From the NCBI GenBank assembly GCA_022511045.1, contig JAFLSF010000021.1:1-35473 (forward strand): a DNA stretch of 35,473 nt. Reading direction: 5' to 3'. Within the stretch, counting starts at the first letter, position 1. Each line of letters starts with the position of its first letter. Positions 20,791 to 31,078 of this stretch are shown here, piece after piece. A model generated the notes under the pieces. That model was given only the letters and a program-made list of their open reading frames with translations, made no database searches and was not told the origin of the DNA. Position numbers and translations under genes: made by a program. The stretch is from Prevotella sp. GTDB lineage: Bacteria > Bacteroidota > Bacteroidia > Bacteroidales > Bacteroidaceae.

Positions 20791-20821
20791 TTTGCTTCTC
20801 CAAAAATTATTCGTAATTTTG
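20791..20821 (+). promoter_or_regulatory. Promoter of the DUF5686-like gene (TTTG 20791-20794, N19, TAATTTTG 20814-20821)
   Basis: Exact consensus. The -7 element ends 6 nt before the GTG start. Confidence 0.7.
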
Positions 20822-20826
20822 GAGGC

Positions 20827-22854
20827 GTGAAAGGAAAACTGCACATATTCCTGCTAATGCTGGGCATGATGACTTTCATGCCCAGCATTAGTTTTGCGAA
20901 TGACTATCGTGACTCTATTGTCATGAATCGGGTGTGGACGTATCATCAGAATCTGATGCAAGATGTATCTGATTTCACTCCTAACTCTTATTTGGTATTT
21001 ACTATGGACGTTAAGCGACGTAATGCTTTGATGTGGCTTATCCCTACATTATACAGCATTGCGAAAGGCGACCGTCAATATGTTGGTGAAATTTATGGAA
21101 AGTTATTGGCTGGTAACCAGGGACATTTCGACCCCATATTTCAGGTAAAGAGCGGAACTATTCCTCACCTTCGCAGGCCAATACCTGACCTTTTCAATAA
21201 TCTCTCACCTAATATTTATGGTGAACTGCTTTACGGTGGCCGCCTCTTATCGCCTTTTCATCGTTCTAATCGTCACTACTATAAATATCGTATCTATTAT
21301 GGTACAGACAGCATAGCCGTGATTTCTTTCACACCTCGTATAGACAATACTCAATTAGTAGCTGGCGAGGCTGAAGTTTATATGCGTACTGGCAGCATCA
21401 AGTTGCTACGTTTCAAAGGCGAATATGATATGCTAAAATTCCGTGTAATTACAACTATGAATCCCGACAGCCCCTATGAATTGCCTGTTACTAGTAATAC
21501 TGAAGCGAAATTTAAGTTTATGGGCAATGCAATCAATGCTGATTTTACCACTGTCAATTATTGTCCACAAACATTACCAGACAGTATTCGAGACAGAGCG
21601 AGTATAAGATTGATGGAGAAGGTACGCCCCTTTCCACTGAATCCTTTTCAAGACAGCATTTACAAGAATCACTATGCAGAACAGTTGTTACTACAAGAGA
21701 TGTTAACTGGCGATACGATGTCCAATACACGTAAACAAGCAGAAAAAGTAAGACATTTCGTATGGGACGTTTTAGGGGACCACATGGTCAATAGCACGGG
21801 CTTCCGTTCTGGAAATACCACTATGCGTGTCTCGCCATTGTTAAATCCGCTTTATATGAGTTATAGTACTCGCAAAGGATTGTCGTATAAGTTGAGGGGC
21901 TCTTTATACTACAACAGAAATAATAAACCTTTTCTTGCGCTGGAACCTCGATTGGGCTATACTTTCAAACTCCGACAGTTTTATTACACACTCCCTCTGA
22001 CCATCACTTATGATTATGATCACGATGGTATGACGGGTATCATCTGGGGTAATGGTAACCGAACATCCAATGGAGCACTTGCAGAATCTTTCCGCAACCG
22101 CATAGGAGGCGATAGTATTGCACTACCAGAGTTCCGTGATGAGTATGTAACAATCTATAATCATATTGGTATATTGAACTGGGTATCACTAACAACAGGT
22201 TTGAATTATCACCTGCGAAAAGCCCTTGGTGAGCGAGAACTCATGCACCAAGCAGGACTACCAGTTGCTTATCGTAGTTTTGCACCCTTTCTCACCATAC
22301 ACCTTACGCCTTGGAAAAAAGGGCCAGTGCTGACTACTAACTACGAACGAAGCATCATGAAAGTTCTTGGAGCCAATTTGCAGTACGAACGCTGGGAGTT
22401 TGATGCGTCATATAAACGTAGCATCAAGAGTATGCGTATCTTGAATCTTCGTGCTGGTGCAGGCTTTTATACTCATCGCAGTACTGACTATTTTGTGGAC
22501 TTTACTAATTTTCATGACAACAACCTACCTACGGGTTGGGATGACGATTGGTCGGGGCAGTTCCAACTAGTAGATAGTCGTTGGTACAATGAATCTAACT
22601 ATTATATTCGCGGTCATGTCTCCTACGACTCTCCCCTACTCGCTTTGTCGTGGTTGCCCTGGGTGGGGCGCTTTATAGAAACCGAGTGTTTATATTTCAG
22701 TGCCCTGTCTATTGAACGAGCTCGAGGCTATTTTGAGTTGGGTTATGGGTTAAAGAATCGATATTTCTCTACGGCAATTTTCGCCAGTTTCCTCAATACA
22801 AACTATAATGCAATAGAAGCAAAATTTACTTTTGAACTATTCCGCCGATGGTAA
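20827..22854 (+). CDS. DUF5686-like outer-membrane protein
   Basis: Signal peptide MKGKLHIFLLMLGMMTFMPSISFAND; long beta-rich C-terminus ending in aromatic-rich strand FTFELFRRW. Confidence 0.7.
   Translation: MKGKLHIFLLMLGMMTFMPSISFANDYRDSIVMNRVWTYHQNLMQDVSDFTPNSYLVFTMDVKRRNALMWLIPTLYSIAKGDRQYVGEIYGKLLAGNQGHFDPIFQVKSGTIPHLRRPIPDLFNNLSPNIYGELLYGGRLLSPFHRSNRHYYKYRIYYGTDSIAVISFTPRIDNTQLVAGEAEVYMRTGSIKLLRFKGEYDMLKFRVITTMNPDSPYELPVTSNTEAKFKFMGNAINADFTTVNYCPQTLPDSIRDRASIRLMEKVRPFPLNPFQDSIYKNHYAEQLLLQEMLTGDTMSNTRKQAEKVRHFVWDVLGDHMVNSTGFRSGNTTMRVSPLLNPLYMSYSTRKGLSYKLRGSLYYNRNNKPFLALEPRLGYTFKLRQFYYTLPLTITYDYDHDGMTGIIWGNGNRTSNGALAESFRNRIGGDSIALPEFRDEYVTIYNHIGILNWVSLTTGLNYHLRKALGERELMHQAGLPVAYRSFAPFLTIHLTPWKKGPVLTTNYERSIMKVLGANLQYERWEFDASYKRSIKSMRILNLRAGAGFYTHRSTDYFVDFTNFHDNNLPTGWDDDWSGQFQLVDSRWYNESNYYIRGHVSYDSPLLALSWLPWVGRFIETECLYFSALSIERARGYFELGYGLKNRYFSTAIFASFLNTNYNAIEAKFTFELFRRW
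20854..20891 (+). other. Perfect 16-bp inverted repeat (hairpin) within the CDS
   Basis: CTAATGCTGGGCATGA (20854-20869), loop TGACTT, TCATGCCCAGCATTAG (20876-20891), then TTTT. Confidence 0.9.
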
Positions 22855-25800
22855 AAGCACTCACCGTATATAAAGCTAGCGCAGGGTCTGGCAAAACTTT
22901 TACTCTGACTGTAGAATACATTAAGTTACTCGTCAAAAATCCAACGAGTTACCGTAACATTTTGGCTGTTACTTTCACTAACAAAGCAACAGAGGAAATG
23001 AAGATGCGCATCCTTAGCCAACTCTTTGGCATCTGGAAGCAACTGCCAGATAGTAACGCATACACGCAACGTATTCTCGAGGAGACGGGTCTGCCCGTCC
23101 ACATTGTTTGTCAGCGGGCTGGCGAGGCATTACATCTGTTGTTACATAACTATAACTATTTCCGCGTAGAGACAATAGACTCTTTTTTCCAAAGTGTGTT
23201 ACGAAATTTAGCCCGTGAACTTGACCTCACGGCTAACTTACGCATCAGCCTAAATGACACACAGGTAGAAGAACAGGCCGTTGACCAGCTGATTGACTCA
23301 CTGACACACACCGACATTATGTTGCAGTGGCTGCTAAGTTACATTATGGAGAAAATCAGCGACGACCGTTCATGGAATATCATTGGGCAAGTGAAACAAT
23401 TTGGCCGTACTATCTTCCGCGATTATTACAAGTCACATCATCATGCACTCAATGAAACTATTAGCCAAAAGGGATTTATTGAGGCTTATAGCAAGCAATT
23501 ACGAGAAATCCGCAGTACGGCAATGGCTCGCATGCAGGAACTGGCCGACAAATTCTTTAATACTTTACAATCAGAAGGACTGGATGTGGAAGACCTCTCG
23601 TACAATAAAAGTGGTGTTGCAAGCATATTCTTGAAAATCAAGCAAGGACAACTTGACGAAAACATAGTAGGGAAACGGGTCTGTGAATGTTGCGAGGATG
23701 CTACAAAATGGTGTAAGAAAAGCCATGTACGGGCAAAATTCATTCATGCTCTGGCAGAATCAACACTTATTCCATTGGTAGTCCATACCATAGAGGAGCG
23801 ACCTCGCCAGTGGTTACTCTATCAATCGGCAGAATTAACTCTACGTCACCTTAGTCAATTACGCCTTTTAGGTAGTATTGAGCAGAAGGTACGCCAACTC
23901 AACGACGAAGCAAACCGTTTCTTGCTCAGCGACACACAACAACTATTGCAAGCCCTTATTAGTGACAGTGACTCACCTTTCATTTTCGAAAAATTAGGTA
24001 CCCAGTTAGAACACGTCATGATAGATGAATTTCAAGATACCAGCACCATACAATGGCAAAATTTCAAAGTGTTGCTCGAAGAGTGTATGAGCCATCGTAA
24101 TGCTGAGAATCTTATCGTGGGTGATGTCAAACAAAGTATTTATCGCTGGCGTTCTGGCGATTGGCGATTGCTCAATGCCATTGACCTACAATTCACCTAT
24201 GCCAATGAACGCATCGAAATAAAACCATTAGACACCAACTATCGTTCTGAGCGTAACATCATTGCTTTTAACAATGTTTTTTTTACCGAGGCAGCTCGGC
24301 AAGAATATGACTATCAGTATGAGAAATATCCCATAGGTGCTGAACAACTGAAACATGCCTATGCCGATGTGGCACAACAATGGCAAACAGATGCAAAGCC
24401 GATAGGTCACGTCAATATTCGCCTATTGACAAAAGATTGTTATCAAGAAGAAACACTCCGTTTATTGGGAGATACTGTCAAGCAATTAGTACTTCAAGGT
24501 GCTGCGTTAACAGACATTGCAATATTAGTACGTACCAATAAAAACATTCCTGTCATTGCTGAACACTTTGCTCTCAACTTACCAGATATTCCCATAGTCA
24601 GTGACGAGGCCTATCGCCTTGATGCTTCTGTGGCCGTCACCCTACTAATCCAAGCCCTTCATTTACTTATCCATCCCGATGATGAGCTGGCCAAGGCGAC
24701 TCTTGCAACACTCTATCAACGCTCCGTTATCGGTAATGAGACTATTAACGATAATAGTTCTATAGATTATTCTGCTCTCTTGCCAGAGGCTTTTATACGT
24801 CATACTATTGAACTGCTGCAATTACCCCTTTATGAATTGATAGAGAAATTGCACAGCATCTTCCAACTCTCCCGATTGAGCGACCAAAGTGCGTATTTAT
24901 GTGCTTTCTACGACCAACTGAACAAGTTTATTCAAGACAATTCTACCGATATTGATGCTTTCGTATGTGAATGGGAAGAAACCATCTGTAGTAAGACTGT
25001 TCAAGGTGACAGCCTTTATGGTGTGCGCATCCTATCCATTCATAAGAGTAAAGGATTAGAGTTCCGCCATGTCATTATCCCCTATTGTGATTGGAAACTG
25101 GAATTACCTGACATATTATGGTGCAAGCCTTCTGTCGCTCCTTTTAATGCTTTACCCATCGTACCAATTGATTACAGCGAGAAAAAACTACGCGGCACTA
25201 TCTATGAACACGATTATCTGGATGAGCATTTACAGAACACTGTAGACAATCTAAATCTGCTGTATGTCGGTTTTACACGTGCTATCAGTAGTCTCCATGT
25301 TATCGGCCAACGGGGGAGTAAAAGTAGTCGCTCAACTCTTATAGAGACAATATTACCTGACGTAGCCAAACAATTGGAAGACAGTATGCTCATAGGGATG
25401 GACAACGAAGAAGAACCTATAGAATTTTCTTACGGAACTTTAAGTATATCAAAAGTCCCCAATACATCAAAAGCCGCCAAGACTCAGAATGTATTTCTTC
25501 AGCCTGCCACTCCCCAATTCATCCAGCTAGAGACCTTTAACGCAAAGACAGAATTCCGCCAAAGTAACAGCAGTCGACGCTTTATTGAAGGTGATGACGA
25601 GGAGCAAGAGATGAGTTACATCAAAATGGGCAGTGTGCTACACGAAATATTTTCTACTATCCGCACCACCGACGACATTGGTTATGCCCTACAACGTTTG
25701 CAGCAAGAAGGAGTTCTCTACGATAATGAGAGGACACGAGACAAACTAACAAAAATGCTGCGCACACGACTTGAGAACAGACAAGTCAGTAAATGGTTCT

Positions 25801-26060
25801 CTGACAAATGGCAATTATTCAACGAGTGTACTATTCTTTCCATGCAGCCAGACGGCTCAGTAAAAGAGCGACGACCCGACCGCGTGATAACCGATGGGAA
25901 AGAAACCCACGTTATAGACTTTAAATTCGGAAAACCTAAGCCAGAATACCTACAACAGGTACGAAAGTATATGCAGTTGTTACAACAAATGGGACTGACT
26001 AATGTCAAGGGCTGGTTATGGTATGTATATAGTAATAAGATAGAGGAGGTTACTGCATGA
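22848..26060 (+). CDS. AddA/RecB-like UvrD-family helicase with C-terminal PD-(D/E)XK nuclease
   Basis: ASAGSGKTFTLT, AVTFTNKATEEMK, MIDEFQDTSTIQW, VGDVKQSIYRWR, ILSIHKSKGLEF, LLYVGFTRA. Nuclease VIDFKFGKPKPEYLQQVRKYM. Confidence 0.9.
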   Translation: MVKALTVYKASAGSGKTFTLTVEYIKLLVKNPTSYRNILAVTFTNKATEEMKMRILSQLFGIWKQLPDSNAYTQRILEETGLPVHIVCQRAGEALHLLLHNYNYFRVETIDSFFQSVLRNLARELDLTANLRISLNDTQVEEQAVDQLIDSLTHTDIMLQWLLSYIMEKISDDRSWNIIGQVKQFGRTIFRDYYKSHHHALNETISQKGFIEAYSKQLREIRSTAMARMQELADKFFNTLQSEGLDVEDLSYNKSGVASIFLKIKQGQLDENIVGKRVCECCEDATKWCKKSHVRAKFIHALAESTLIPLVVHTIEERPRQWLLYQSAELTLRHLSQLRLLGSIEQKVRQLNDEANRFLLSDTQQLLQALISDSDSPFIFEKLGTQLEHVMIDEFQDTSTIQWQNFKVLLEECMSHRNAENLIVGDVKQSIYRWRSGDWRLLNAIDLQFTYANERIEIKPLDTNYRSERNIIAFNNVFFTEAARQEYDYQYEKYPIGAEQLKHAYADVAQQWQTDAKPIGHVNIRLLTKDCYQEETLRLLGDTVKQLVLQGAALTDIAILVRTNKNIPVIAEHFALNLPDIPIVSDEAYRLDASVAVTLLIQALHLLIHPDDELAKATLATLYQRSVIGNETINDNSSIDYSALLPEAFIRHTIELLQLPLYELIEKLHSIFQLSRLSDQSAYLCAFYDQLNKFIQDNSTDIDAFVCEWEETICSKTVQGDSLYGVRILSIHKSKGLEFRHVIIPYCDWKLELPDILWCKPSVAPFNALPIVPIDYSEKKLRGTIYEHDYLDEHLQNTVDNLNLLYVGFTRAISSLHVIGQRGSKSSRSTLIETILPDVAKQLEDSMLIGMDNEEEPIEFSYGTLSISKVPNTSKAAKTQNVFLQPATPQFIQLETFNAKTEFRQSNSSRRFIEGDDEEQEMSYIKMGSVLHEIFSTIRTTDDIGYALQRLQQEGVLYDNERTRDKLTKMLRTRLENRQVSKWFSDKWQLFNECTILSMQPDGSVKERRPDRVITDGKETHVIDFKFGKPKPEYLQQVRKYMQLLQQMGLTNVKGWLWYVYSNKIEEVTA

Positions 26061-28762
26061 AAAGTTTTTTAGAGTATGTTGCCCAAGATATTATTCGCAA
26101 ATACGGCACCGATTTGTCGCATACTGCCATAGTATTCCCTAACAAACGTGCATCGTTATTTTTGAATGAATACTTAGCAAGAGAGGCTGGAGGGCATCCA
26201 TTATGGAGTCCTGTCTATATTACCATCAGTGAATTGTTCCGTCAACAATCCGCATTAACTATTGCCGACCCCATCAAACTGGTATGTGATCTACATCTAT
26301 CATTTTGTCAACAGACAGATAGCGAAGAAACACTCGACAAATTTTATGGTTGGGGACAGTTACTTATCAGTGATTTTGACGACTTGGATAAAAATATGGC
26401 CGATGCTGATCGTGTTTTTTCCAATCTACGTGACATTCATGAATTAGATAACTTGAATTATCTAACAGACGAGCAGAAGGAATTGTTGCGCCACTTTTTT
26501 AAGCATTTCACCGAGGAACATGAAACAGAATTAAAACAACGTTTCCTACACCTTTGGAGTCGCTTTGCCGATATATACCACGACTTCAACCAGCGTCTCT
26601 TCCAGCAGGGGTTAGCCTATGAAGGTGCCTTATATAGGCAGGTAGTCAATGATGTATGTGATAAAGATACACATACCTTTCAATACGACCGTTACCTCTT
26701 TGTCGGGTTCAACTTAGTACAGAAAGTAGAGCAACGTCTTTTTACCCACCTACAACATAAAGGAAAGGCTCATTTCTATTGGGATTTCGACAACTATTAT
26801 ATGCAACACCACGAAGCAGGTCGTTACATTAGTCAATATATAAAGTACTTTCCAAACGAATTGGAGGATGCAGCTATTTATTGTAACTTCATTCAGCCCA
26901 AACAAATATCCTGCATCACAGCAACTACGGAGCATATTCAAGCCCGCTATGTTGCAACCTGGCTACGCGAACAAAAACGTTACAAAGATGGCCGTCGTAC
27001 GGCTATCGTAATGTGTGATGAAAACCTTTTGCCGACTGTCATCCATAGTCTACCCAGTGAAGTATCGAAAGTCAATATTACAACAGGCTATCCATTGTCA
27101 CAAACTCCTATTGCTTCGTTCATTCAACTATGGTTTAACATGCAATTAGGTAACAACACACCTCGACTGAAACGAATATTTCTACGCCATCCGTATGCAA
27201 GATTTATCTCAGAACAACCTTTACAACAGTTACCTCTCACTGCGCATCTTTTAATTCTTCTCCGCCAAATAGCGCAGAACTCCAAGGACGAGATAGAGGA
27301 CCCACTATTTCAGGAGTCGCTTTTCCGTGCCTACACATTGGTTAATCGCCTAAATTCGCTGGTCGAAAACGGTGATCTGATAGTGGCAGATGTTACTATG
27401 CAACGACTCATCACACAGATTGTTCAGCAGACCAGTATTCCATTTCATGGCGAACCTGCAGAAGGCTTACAGATTATGGGAGTATTGGAAACGCGCAATC
27501 TTGATTTCGACCACGTCTTGCTGCTTTCCTGCAACGAGGGCAACATGCCAAAAGGAGTCAACGACAGTTCATTCATTCCCCATAGCATCCGTCAAGCCTA
27601 CGAACTAACAACAGTAGAGAATAAAGTCAGTATTTATGCCTATTATTTCTATCGTCTCTTGCAACGTGCTAAAGACATTACTATTTTGTGGAACAAGTCA
27701 ACAGAAGATGGTCAACGAGGTGAGATGAGCCGCTTCATGCTCCAGATGATGGTTGAGAGTCCTCACATCATCCAACAAAAATCGTTACAGGCAAATCGTA
27801 GCATTACACAGCGAATGCCCAAGAATATTGAAAAGACTCCTGAGATGATGCAAACGCTCACCTATTATTTCTCACCAGAAAATGCGAAACGACTTTCTCC
27901 TACTGCTATCAACCGTTATATGCGCTGTCCTCACCAATTCTACTACAGTTATGTATTGGGCATCAAGGAGGCTGATACGCCAGACGACGAGCAAGAGCTG
28001 GACAACCGCATCTTCGGAAATATATTCCACGAAGCAGTTTACATCATTTACCAACAACTTCCGCAGCACATTACTAAAGACCTTCTACAAAAGCTATTGA
28101 AAAACAAAGCGGTGATTGAACGTGCCATCGATCAGGCATTTCATAAAGAATTTCCCCATGCCCCAAAGAGTGGCTTGCACATTATCAATCGCGAAGTCAT
28201 TATCCGCTACGTTCGCCAACTTATTGAAATAGACATTCGTCTGGCTCCTTTTACTATCCTCGGTTTAGAATGTGACGTAGAACAGGAATTAACAACTCTT
28301 TCATCATTTAAAATAGGAGGACGTATCGACCGTCTTGACCAATTGGCTGATGGTCGCATCCGCGTAATTGACTATAAAACAGGTAGTCAACAACAGAAAT
28401 CTATGCCCGATGTTGAGGCCATATTCGACCCTGCACAGATACATAACCATTGCGACTACTACCTGCAAACCTTCGTCTATGCCGATATTGTCAGTCGACA
28501 AAGTAATACCAACAATACGTCTAAACACATACCAGTATCCCCTGCCCTGCTGTTCATCCAGCACGCCTCAAAAGAAGACTACGACCCCACATTACGTTTC
28601 GGTCAAGAGAAGATACTTGACATAGCCGACCATAGCCAGCATTTCTGTGAATTATTGGAGGCGAAGGTAGCTGAGATTTTCTCACCAGATGTACCATTCC
28701 GTCCTACTACAGATACGAAGGTCTGCCGTACATGCCCCTACCAACTGATGTGTCGGAAATGA
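26057..28762 (+). CDS. AddB-like PD-(D/E)XK nuclease partner
   Basis: LSPTAINRYMRCPHQFYYSYVLGI, GGRIDRLDQLADGRIRVIDYKTG, C-terminal CRTCPYQLMC (CX2CX5C Fe-S-type). 4-nt overlap with the upstream gene. Confidence 0.85.
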   Translation: MKSFLEYVAQDIIRKYGTDLSHTAIVFPNKRASLFLNEYLAREAGGHPLWSPVYITISELFRQQSALTIADPIKLVCDLHLSFCQQTDSEETLDKFYGWGQLLISDFDDLDKNMADADRVFSNLRDIHELDNLNYLTDEQKELLRHFFKHFTEEHETELKQRFLHLWSRFADIYHDFNQRLFQQGLAYEGALYRQVVNDVCDKDTHTFQYDRYLFVGFNLVQKVEQRLFTHLQHKGKAHFYWDFDNYYMQHHEAGRYISQYIKYFPNELEDAAIYCNFIQPKQISCITATTEHIQARYVATWLREQKRYKDGRRTAIVMCDENLLPTVIHSLPSEVSKVNITTGYPLSQTPIASFIQLWFNMQLGNNTPRLKRIFLRHPYARFISEQPLQQLPLTAHLLILLRQIAQNSKDEIEDPLFQESLFRAYTLVNRLNSLVENGDLIVADVTMQRLITQIVQQTSIPFHGEPAEGLQIMGVLETRNLDFDHVLLLSCNEGNMPKGVNDSSFIPHSIRQAYELTTVENKVSIYAYYFYRLLQRAKDITILWNKSTEDGQRGEMSRFMLQMMVESPHIIQQKSLQANRSITQRMPKNIEKTPEMMQTLTYYFSPENAKRLSPTAINRYMRCPHQFYYSYVLGIKEADTPDDEQELDNRIFGNIFHEAVYIIYQQLPQHITKDLLQKLLKNKAVIERAIDQAFHKEFPHAPKSGLHIINREVIIRYVRQLIEIDIRLAPFTILGLECDVEQELTTLSSFKIGGRIDRLDQLADGRIRVIDYKTGSQQQKSMPDVEAIFDPAQIHNHCDYYLQTFVYADIVSRQSNTNNTSKHIPVSPALLFIQHASKEDYDPTLRFGQEKILDIADHSQHFCELLEAKVAEIFSPDVPFRPTTDTKVCRTCPYQLMCRK

Positions 28763-28765
28763 GAT

Positions 28766-31078
28766 TCAGAAGTGACAAGTCAGTCCAACTTTAGCCTCAA
28801 AGGTACTGGCCGTAACGTTTGGATGGTATTTGTAATATGTGTCGCGCCAGAAATAGGAGCCAGAAAACGAGAGATACCAATTTTTCTTCAATCCTATCTC
28901 CATAATTGGATTTACCACCATCAACGAGGCATGGCCATGATCACCCTGCACATTTAAATAGTGCAAGTCCTTAATGTTCTGGAGGTCCTCCATATTATAG
29001 CCCTTCCACGTGTAGATGCGAAAATATTTGGCATGGAGTACAAAACGTGCAATATTGCCAAATTCTACATAAGTTTTTGACTTAACACTGAATCCGCTAC
29101 CCATGTTATAATCACGTTCTAGGACGTTAAAGTAGTCACTTTTTGTACCACCTAACAGAATACCGTCAATGAAAAGACGCTGTTCTAATTGAGACATAAA
29201 ACCTACGCGTGGCAATGAAAAGATAACTCCAGGTCCAACTGCCGCTGCTTCACTAATACGATAAGGGGTTAAATCCGATGCATCCTTGATGGGTTTCGAG
29301 TCATAATAGTTGAAATGCTGATAGATACCAAACTCCCCTACTATATCCTTATTGTTGATAACAGGAGTACTCCAAAGACGACCTACAATATGCAGGGCAT
29401 TAACTATCGGCTGGCTACGGCTTAACCCAAATGAAGTTTCCACGTCAAAGAAATCGTAAGGATGAGTATGTCGTTCGCCGTCCACAGACGTACCATAGCC
29501 CAAATAGAAAGTAATATAACCGTTATTCTCGCCTCTAAATAATGCACCATTATCAGCCAAGTAGCGGAAGCCTGCCGATAATGATAAATCAAGGGGATGT
29601 TGGTTTCTGTCGTGATACAAATAGTTCCGATGGCTCACCCGCCAAGCATCGCCACTCAAAATACGATGCAATCCCTGAATAGGATTGATAATTGTTGCTA
29701 CAGCTTCGCGTAAAAAACGATTCACTCCTCGCTGGCGGTCGTCAAGCATAATACGACTCACTCGGTGGGCAATTTCTCCAATGGCTATACCTCCCATGCT
29801 GGTGGCTAACACATCATTAATAGCTGGCGGTTCTGTCTCACCAAAAAACTCCCACATCAGAGAGCCACCCAACGCAAAGGGAGCAGATTCCCAGAAAGAG
29901 AGCCCATTACTGCGAGCAGCATTAAAATAGAGATTACCATGATACGGGTGAGCAAACATATTGGTAATAAAGAAATCATTATCCCACACCATTCCATCGG
30001 TGAAATTACGGCGTATAGAACGTAACGTGGTCTGTGCAAATTCCTCGCGTGTAACATAGCGGTCGAACAGATGTACGCCCACGTTGATACCTGTTACTTC
30101 GGCAATAGCTTGCCAGGGACGCTTGGGCTGATCAATAGCCATCACGGAATCACCTGTCACCTTTTCTGTCTCTGGTACCCACTTTTTCTGTGACGACTGA
30201 CCACGTATTTGGCGTAACGTCAATCCCATTTCCACTAATGGGCGGCTGCGATAGCGATGAGAGTGACTATAATAACGCGTATCTCCGTAACCCACCGACA
30301 CAAAAGCACCGACTCTATTGCCAAACTGATAGTCTGCATTCAAGCGCGCTTGCAAAGAATAAAGCCGTTGCGGTTGCCCAGAAGTATGGTGCTGGAAAGT
30401 CTCAATATGATAGAAGCCGATGTCTCCACTCAGTGACCAACGTGGACCAAACTGGATATACTGGCCTAGACGATAGAACAATGCACCAGAAAACTTCTCA
30501 TCAAGCCCCATGTAATGAGTACCGACCCCCACAATACTATAAGTACTATGATTGCGCAAACGTATGGCAGCATTCAGCTTACTACTGGTGCCACCGTAGA
30601 ACATGAAGTCAATAATGGTGTACGGACTAATATTTAGCAAGCCTATTTTACGCCCTATCGTATCGTTCGTCACATTGATAAGTCCTATCTGCCAGCCTTT
30701 AGGATGCGAACGGGCTACGTTCACAGCACCTAATTGCGTACCGTTCAAAGAGTCTGCATAGTTGATAGCTCCCCATTGCAGGCCACGCATGTATGCCGAA
30801 GACACGTTCAAGAGACCGCTAAACTGAATTCCTTGCTCCAAACCACGTGAGATATTGCTGATAGCACTGAACTGAATCCCTCGGAATGCAGATGCTGATA
30901 TATTAGAAAGTCCAGAAAGCTGCAAACCACTCCCACCCTCAGTCGCGATGGACGAATTAAGACCTAACTGCAAACCACGCAATGTGTCTTGCATACAGAT
31001 AATGCCTACGGGAAAATTCTGAGCCAAGGCCATTATCGGCCAAAACACAAGACAAAGTATCAGATGTTTTGTTTTCAT
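28766..31078 (-). CDS. LA_2272-type surface repeats plus DUF3943-like outer-membrane protein
   Basis: Signal peptide; N-terminal repeats such as GLQLSGLSNIS, GIQFSAISNIS, GIQFSGLLNVS, GLQWGAINYA. Then HPYHGNLYFNAARSNGLSFWESAPFALGGSLMWEFFGETEPPAINDVLATSMGGIAIGE. Confidence 0.75.
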   Translation of the reverse strand: MKTKHLILCLVFWPIMALAQNFPVGIICMQDTLRGLQLGLNSSIATEGGSGLQLSGLSNISASAFRGIQFSAISNISRGLEQGIQFSGLLNVSSAYMRGLQWGAINYADSLNGTQLGAVNVARSHPKGWQIGLINVTNDTIGRKIGLLNISPYTIIDFMFYGGTSSKLNAAIRLRNHSTYSIVGVGTHYMGLDEKFSGALFYRLGQYIQFGPRWSLSGDIGFYHIETFQHHTSGQPQRLYSLQARLNADYQFGNRVGAFVSVGYGDTRYYSHSHRYRSRPLVEMGLTLRQIRGQSSQKKWVPETEKVTGDSVMAIDQPKRPWQAIAEVTGINVGVHLFDRYVTREEFAQTTLRSIRRNFTDGMVWDNDFFITNMFAHPYHGNLYFNAARSNGLSFWESAPFALGGSLMWEFFGETEPPAINDVLATSMGGIAIGEIAHRVSRIMLDDRQRGVNRFLREAVATIINPIQGLHRILSGDAWRVSHRNYLYHDRNQHPLDLSLSAGFRYLADNGALFRGENNGYITFYLGYGTSVDGERHTHPYDFFDVETSFGLSRSQPIVNALHIVGRLWSTPVINNKDIVGEFGIYQHFNYYDSKPIKDASDLTPYRISEAAAVGPGVIFSLPRVGFMSQLEQRLFIDGILLGGTKSDYFNVLERDYNMGSGFSVKSKTYVEFGNIARFVLHAKYFRIYTWKGYNMEDLQNIKDLHYLNVQGDHGHASLMVVNPIMEIGLKKNWYLSFSGSYFWRDTYYKYHPNVTASTFEAKVGLTCHF

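Noticed and set aside
30190-30606. 138-aa plus-strand ORF antisense to the surface protein
   Set aside because: Antisense shadow ORF with no start signal or domain.
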